Below are positions 6,823 through 8,914 of a DNA stretch of 8,914 bases, one piece after another (within the stretch, counting starts at the first letter, position 1; each line of letters begins with the position of its first letter). Under the pieces are notes generated by a model, which worked only from the letters and a program-made list of their open reading frames with translations, ran no database searches and was not told the DNA's origin. A program made the position numbers and the translations under genes. Source of the stretch: Flavisolibacter sp. (GTDB taxonomy: Bacteria > Bacteroidota > Bacteroidia > Chitinophagales > Chitinophagaceae); contig JAICTW010000060.1 of NCBI GenBank assembly GCA_025936195.1, positions 1 to 8,914 of the forward strand, written 5' to 3'.

Positions 6823-6850
6823 TCAACATAAGAACCCATGAACTTTGAAC
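6801..6850 (-). other. long imperfect inverted repeat between the Omp85-like gene and nadK
   Basis: The left arm 6801-6818 and the right arm 6834-6850 match as reverse complements over 17 to 18 bases, with one bulged A and two mismatches near the inner end, around a 15-base loop. On the minus strand the structure starts 9 bases after the Omp85-like stop and finishes 27 bases before the nadK ATG. There is no T tract after it. It could be a weak terminator or an RNA-processing stem between two co-transcribed genes. Confidence 0.5.
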
Positions 6851-6859
6851 CGTGGACAA

Positions 6860-8314
6860 TTAGAAGTCATTGCGTTCATGTAAATATAGCCCATTCTCTC
6901 CTAAACGGTTAAAGCTCCATTCAACTTTAAAAACGAAATCATTGAAGGTAACAAGGTCCAAACCAATACCACCAGAATACAGAAAGGTGTTGGTTAATTT
7001 ATTTTCGCCGGCACTGGTATTATAGATGTAGCCCGCATCTACAAACGTTTTTGCGTACAGCTTTACAGGAATATTATTCAGGCATTTGAATCGCTTCGAT
7101 GGAATACTGATATGCGTATTAAAAATCAATCTCGAGAAACTTGCTTTAGTATAACCACCGGCCACTCCGTCTATTACATAGTACTCGTAACCCTGCAGAT
7201 ATTTTCCTTCGTAACCAATGAATTGTTTGCCAGTATAAGGTTGAGAGAACGGAAGCTTGATCATGCCCACACCTTTTAAATTAAAAAAGGATTTGCTGCT
7301 GAGGGGCCATGTTTGTGATGCTTTTGCAGTAAGCTCCCAAAGATTAACAGAACTGCTAAGACCGAAACCTTTTTTCTTCAGAGAGGCTTCTCCCAAAAAT
7401 CCTTTGGTGGGATAAGGAATGTAATCAACATTAAAATAAGAAAGCTTGTAGAATATTTCGGGATACTGAATAATGTTGGCATCGGAAGAAAAAGAAGGAT
7501 TTAATTTGAATACAGTATCGGCAATGCTTTCATACGTGTAACCAATACCAAACGTATGTATGGTTTTAATAGCAGGCCGGTAATTAAGTTGCAGAAATCC
7601 GCCCACATAAGAATGCAAAAAATCATTCTTGCCTTTTACGGGCACCTGCCTGTTCTCTAAGGTCATGTAATTTACTTCCCTGTTTTGCCCAAGACTAAAT
7701 CCTGCATTGGTGGACCATTTTAAATCTTTGTCCAACCACAAGCCATAATATTGAAGGGATATCTGTCGTGTATATCCATTCATCAGATTGATCCGCAACT
7801 TATCATTGCGTCCGGTGATGTTGTTATGCGCAAGACTGATCCCGTAATTAATACGATCGGTATTCCTTTCCTTTTCGCTCCACCATTCACCAAAACTTTT
7901 ATCTACAGGTTTCAGGAAAGCTCTTGGCCAGATGTACCATTTCTCCAGCACTTCTACGTTCACTGCTACGCTGGAATCATCCTCTTTGTCCAGAGAAACA
8001 ACAACCTCCCTGAAAAGCCCGGTATTCATCAATTGCTTTTTTGCTTTTTTCAATTGTTGAACAAACGCACCAATAGGATATTCTTCATCCATTTTAAAAG
8101 GGAGCTCACGAAAAATAATTTCGGGCTTTGTTTTTTCGTTGCCCGAAATATTGATGTCGTGAATAACAAACAACCGGTTGGTATCTCCAAGATCAGATAT
8201 TCCGTTGGTAGAATACATGATCAGGTTATCGCTCATATTCATTTGAGACATTGCATTGCAACTCAATAGCAGAAAGCCCAGGCAAAGGATAAAATATGTA
8301 ATCGCAAATCTCAT
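6860..8314 (-). CDS. BamA/TamA (Omp85) family outer-membrane protein with a single POTRA domain
   Basis: A predicted outer-membrane barrel of 484 residues. Residues 1-24 are a signal peptide (cleavage likely after AMSQ). The LLSC at 16-19 resembles a lipobox, but a lipid anchor is unlikely ahead of a barrel. Residues about 49-128 are one POTRA domain (FVIHDINISGNEKTKPEIIF, RELPF, LMNTGLFREVVVSL, VNVEVLEKW). Residues about 150-484 are the barrel, with the Omp85 signature YIPYPTKGF (298-306) and the L6-type segment YLQGYEYYVIDG (372-383). The last residue is Phe, as in BAM-recognised barrels. BamA has five POTRAs and about 800 residues, so this is a compact paralogue, not the main assembly factor. 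It may insert or export specific envelope proteins. It lies 82 bases downstream of the CBS gene and 86 upstream of nadK. The canonical Arg of the L6 motif is Gln here (Q374). Confidence 0.88.
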   Translation of the reverse strand: MRFAITYFILCLGFLLLSCNAMSQMNMSDNLIMYSTNGISDLGDTNRLFVIHDINISGNEKTKPEIIFRELPFKMDEEYPIGAFVQQLKKAKKQLMNTGLFREVVVSLDKEDDSSVAVNVEVLEKWYIWPRAFLKPVDKSFGEWWSEKERNTDRINYGISLAHNNITGRNDKLRINLMNGYTRQISLQYYGLWLDKDLKWSTNAGFSLGQNREVNYMTLENRQVPVKGKNDFLHSYVGGFLQLNYRPAIKTIHTFGIGYTYESIADTVFKLNPSFSSDANIIQYPEIFYKLSYFNVDYIPYPTKGFLGEASLKKKGFGLSSSVNLWELTAKASQTWPLSSKSFFNLKGVGMIKLPFSQPYTGKQFIGYEGKYLQGYEYYVIDGVAGGYTKASFSRLIFNTHISIPSKRFKCLNNIPVKLYAKTFVDAGYIYNTSAGENKLTNTFLYSGGIGLDLVTFNDFVFKVEWSFNRLGENGLYLHERNDF

Positions 8315-8396
8315 CAGGCATCAATATCGGCTTTATTATACAAAATATAATACCCGATCAAAAAAGAGAGAATATTTCAGGCGGGCTGCTCCTTAA

Positions 8397-8914
8397 TCAA
8401 ATCTTCAGATAATTCATGAGGTTGTCGTAGTTGGTGCGGAGTTCATTTTCATATAACTCTTCACCAAAATAATATTTGACATTGTATTCGTATCGTTGAA
8501 AGGTGCTGATGATATCGGAGATCTCTAACTTATTTATGCGAATGGTTACCTGCATAATACCCGTTTCAGGATCAGTAAGAGTATTGAGTTGGGTAATTTG
8601 GGCATCATTTGATTCTACAATGCGGTTGATCTCTGTAAAAGAATAATTTTGGCTTTCCAGTTCCAATACAATTAAGCCTCCTGGATCATTTAAACTCATA
8701 AACTCAGAAGCATTGCGCAGCAGATCATTGTAGGTAACAATGCCCACTAATTGCTTTTCTTCAACAACAGGAACAATGCTTAATTTATTGAGCACAGCTG
8801 TTTGAATGGCTTTCAGAAAATGATCATTGGCCTGAACTGATGTAGTACCATCTGTTACCTGCAGTTCGTTGATTGTATTTTCCTCATCAGATTGAAGTAA
8901 TTGTTCTTCGCTGA
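8397..8914 (-). CDS. CBS domain protein with C-terminal ACT-like domain (5' end outside window)
   Basis: The frame is open to the right edge, giving 171 visible residues; the GTG at 8795 is an internal valine, not the start. The first visible residues, SEEQLLQSDEEN, look like the end of a first CBS motif. A second CBS motif follows (VQANDHFLKAIQTAVLNKLS, then IVPVVEEKQLVGIVTYNDLL). The last 95 residues form an ACT-like alpha/beta domain (GGLIVLELESQNYSFTEINR, then NDAQITQL, MQVTIRINK). The layout recalls AcuB-type CBS-ACT proteins. CBS pairs commonly bind adenosine nucleotides and ACT domains small ligands, so a cytosolic sensor role is plausible, but the ligand and target are unknown. It is the first gene of the visible minus-strand block and lies 82 bases before the Omp85-like gene. 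A link to NAD metabolism through nearby nadK is speculation. Confidence 0.88.
   Translation of the reverse strand, partial: SEEQLLQSDEENTINELQVTDGTTSVQANDHFLKAIQTAVLNKLSIVPVVEEKQLVGIVTYNDLLRNASEFMSLNDPGGLIVLELESQNYSFTEINRIVESNDAQITQLNTLTDPETGIMQVTIRINKLEISDIISTFQRYEYNVKYYFGEELYENELRTNYDNLMNYLKI

Noticed and set aside
7751..8269. A 172-codon open frame on the + strand
   Set aside because: It lies fully antisense to the POTRA and early barrel region of the Omp85-like gene, whose motifs are clear. The translation shows no recognisable family pattern.
8258..8269. Possible lipobox LLSC in the Omp85-like signal peptide
   Set aside because: The -2 residue is Leu, a better signal peptidase I site (AMSQ) follows, and a lipid anchor is unlikely for a POTRA-barrel protein.
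8335..8340. TATAAT on the minus strand upstream of the Omp85-like gene
   Set aside because: It matches the E. coli -10, not the Bacteroidetes -7, and no good -35 or -33 element lies at a proper distance. AT-rich gaps give such hexamers by chance.

Overview
The window looks like core chromosome of a Bacteroidetes bacterium, most likely from Chitinophagaceae or a close relative. The evidence is the families present: a DUF6089/PorG-like barrel, a DUF4369-TlpA thioredoxin, a long SurA-like parvulin chaperone and a Bacteroidetes-type UppS. Signal peptides ending in -AQ, weak or absent Shine-Dalgarno sequences and one TAnnTTTG-type -7 promoter element agree with this. The assignment is inference from protein style, not from a marker gene.

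Layout: the 3' end of metF (methylenetetrahydrofolate reductase) enters on the + strand and ends at 381. A strong palindromic terminator (399-433) separates it from a convergent block of seven minus-strand genes. In transcription order (right to left) these are: a CBS-ACT protein cut by the right edge (8397-8914), a single-POTRA Omp85/BamA-like barrel (6860-8314), NAD kinase nadK (5895-6773), a DUF6089/PorG-like barrel (4904-5746), undecaprenyl diphosphate synthase uppS (4019-4768), a DUF4369-thioredoxin lipid-envelope-side protein (2481-3908) and a SurA-like peptidyl-prolyl isomerase (455-2392).

Transcription signals divide the block. A clear rho-independent terminator follows the PorG-like gene (4852-4879), and a good -7 match lies between it and uppS (4804-4811), so uppS probably starts a new unit running toward the isomerase. 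The gaps on either side of nadK hold short tandem AGTTTAC-type repeats with matching inverted copies. These are the least explained sequence in the window.

Functionally, five of the seven minus-strand genes serve the envelope: the lipid carrier for peptidoglycan (UppS), two outer-membrane barrels, and two exported folding proteins (thioredoxin-like and parvulin chaperone). nadK and the CBS-ACT protein are cytosolic. Every gap between genes is under 150 bases, so no gene-free stretch over 300 bases exists. I saw no tRNA, rRNA, IS element, CRISPR or phage gene. I do not see a clearly new system. The best leads are the nadK-flanking repeats, the Arg-to-Gln change in the Omp85 L6-type motif, and an apparent internal duplication in the SurA-like protein.
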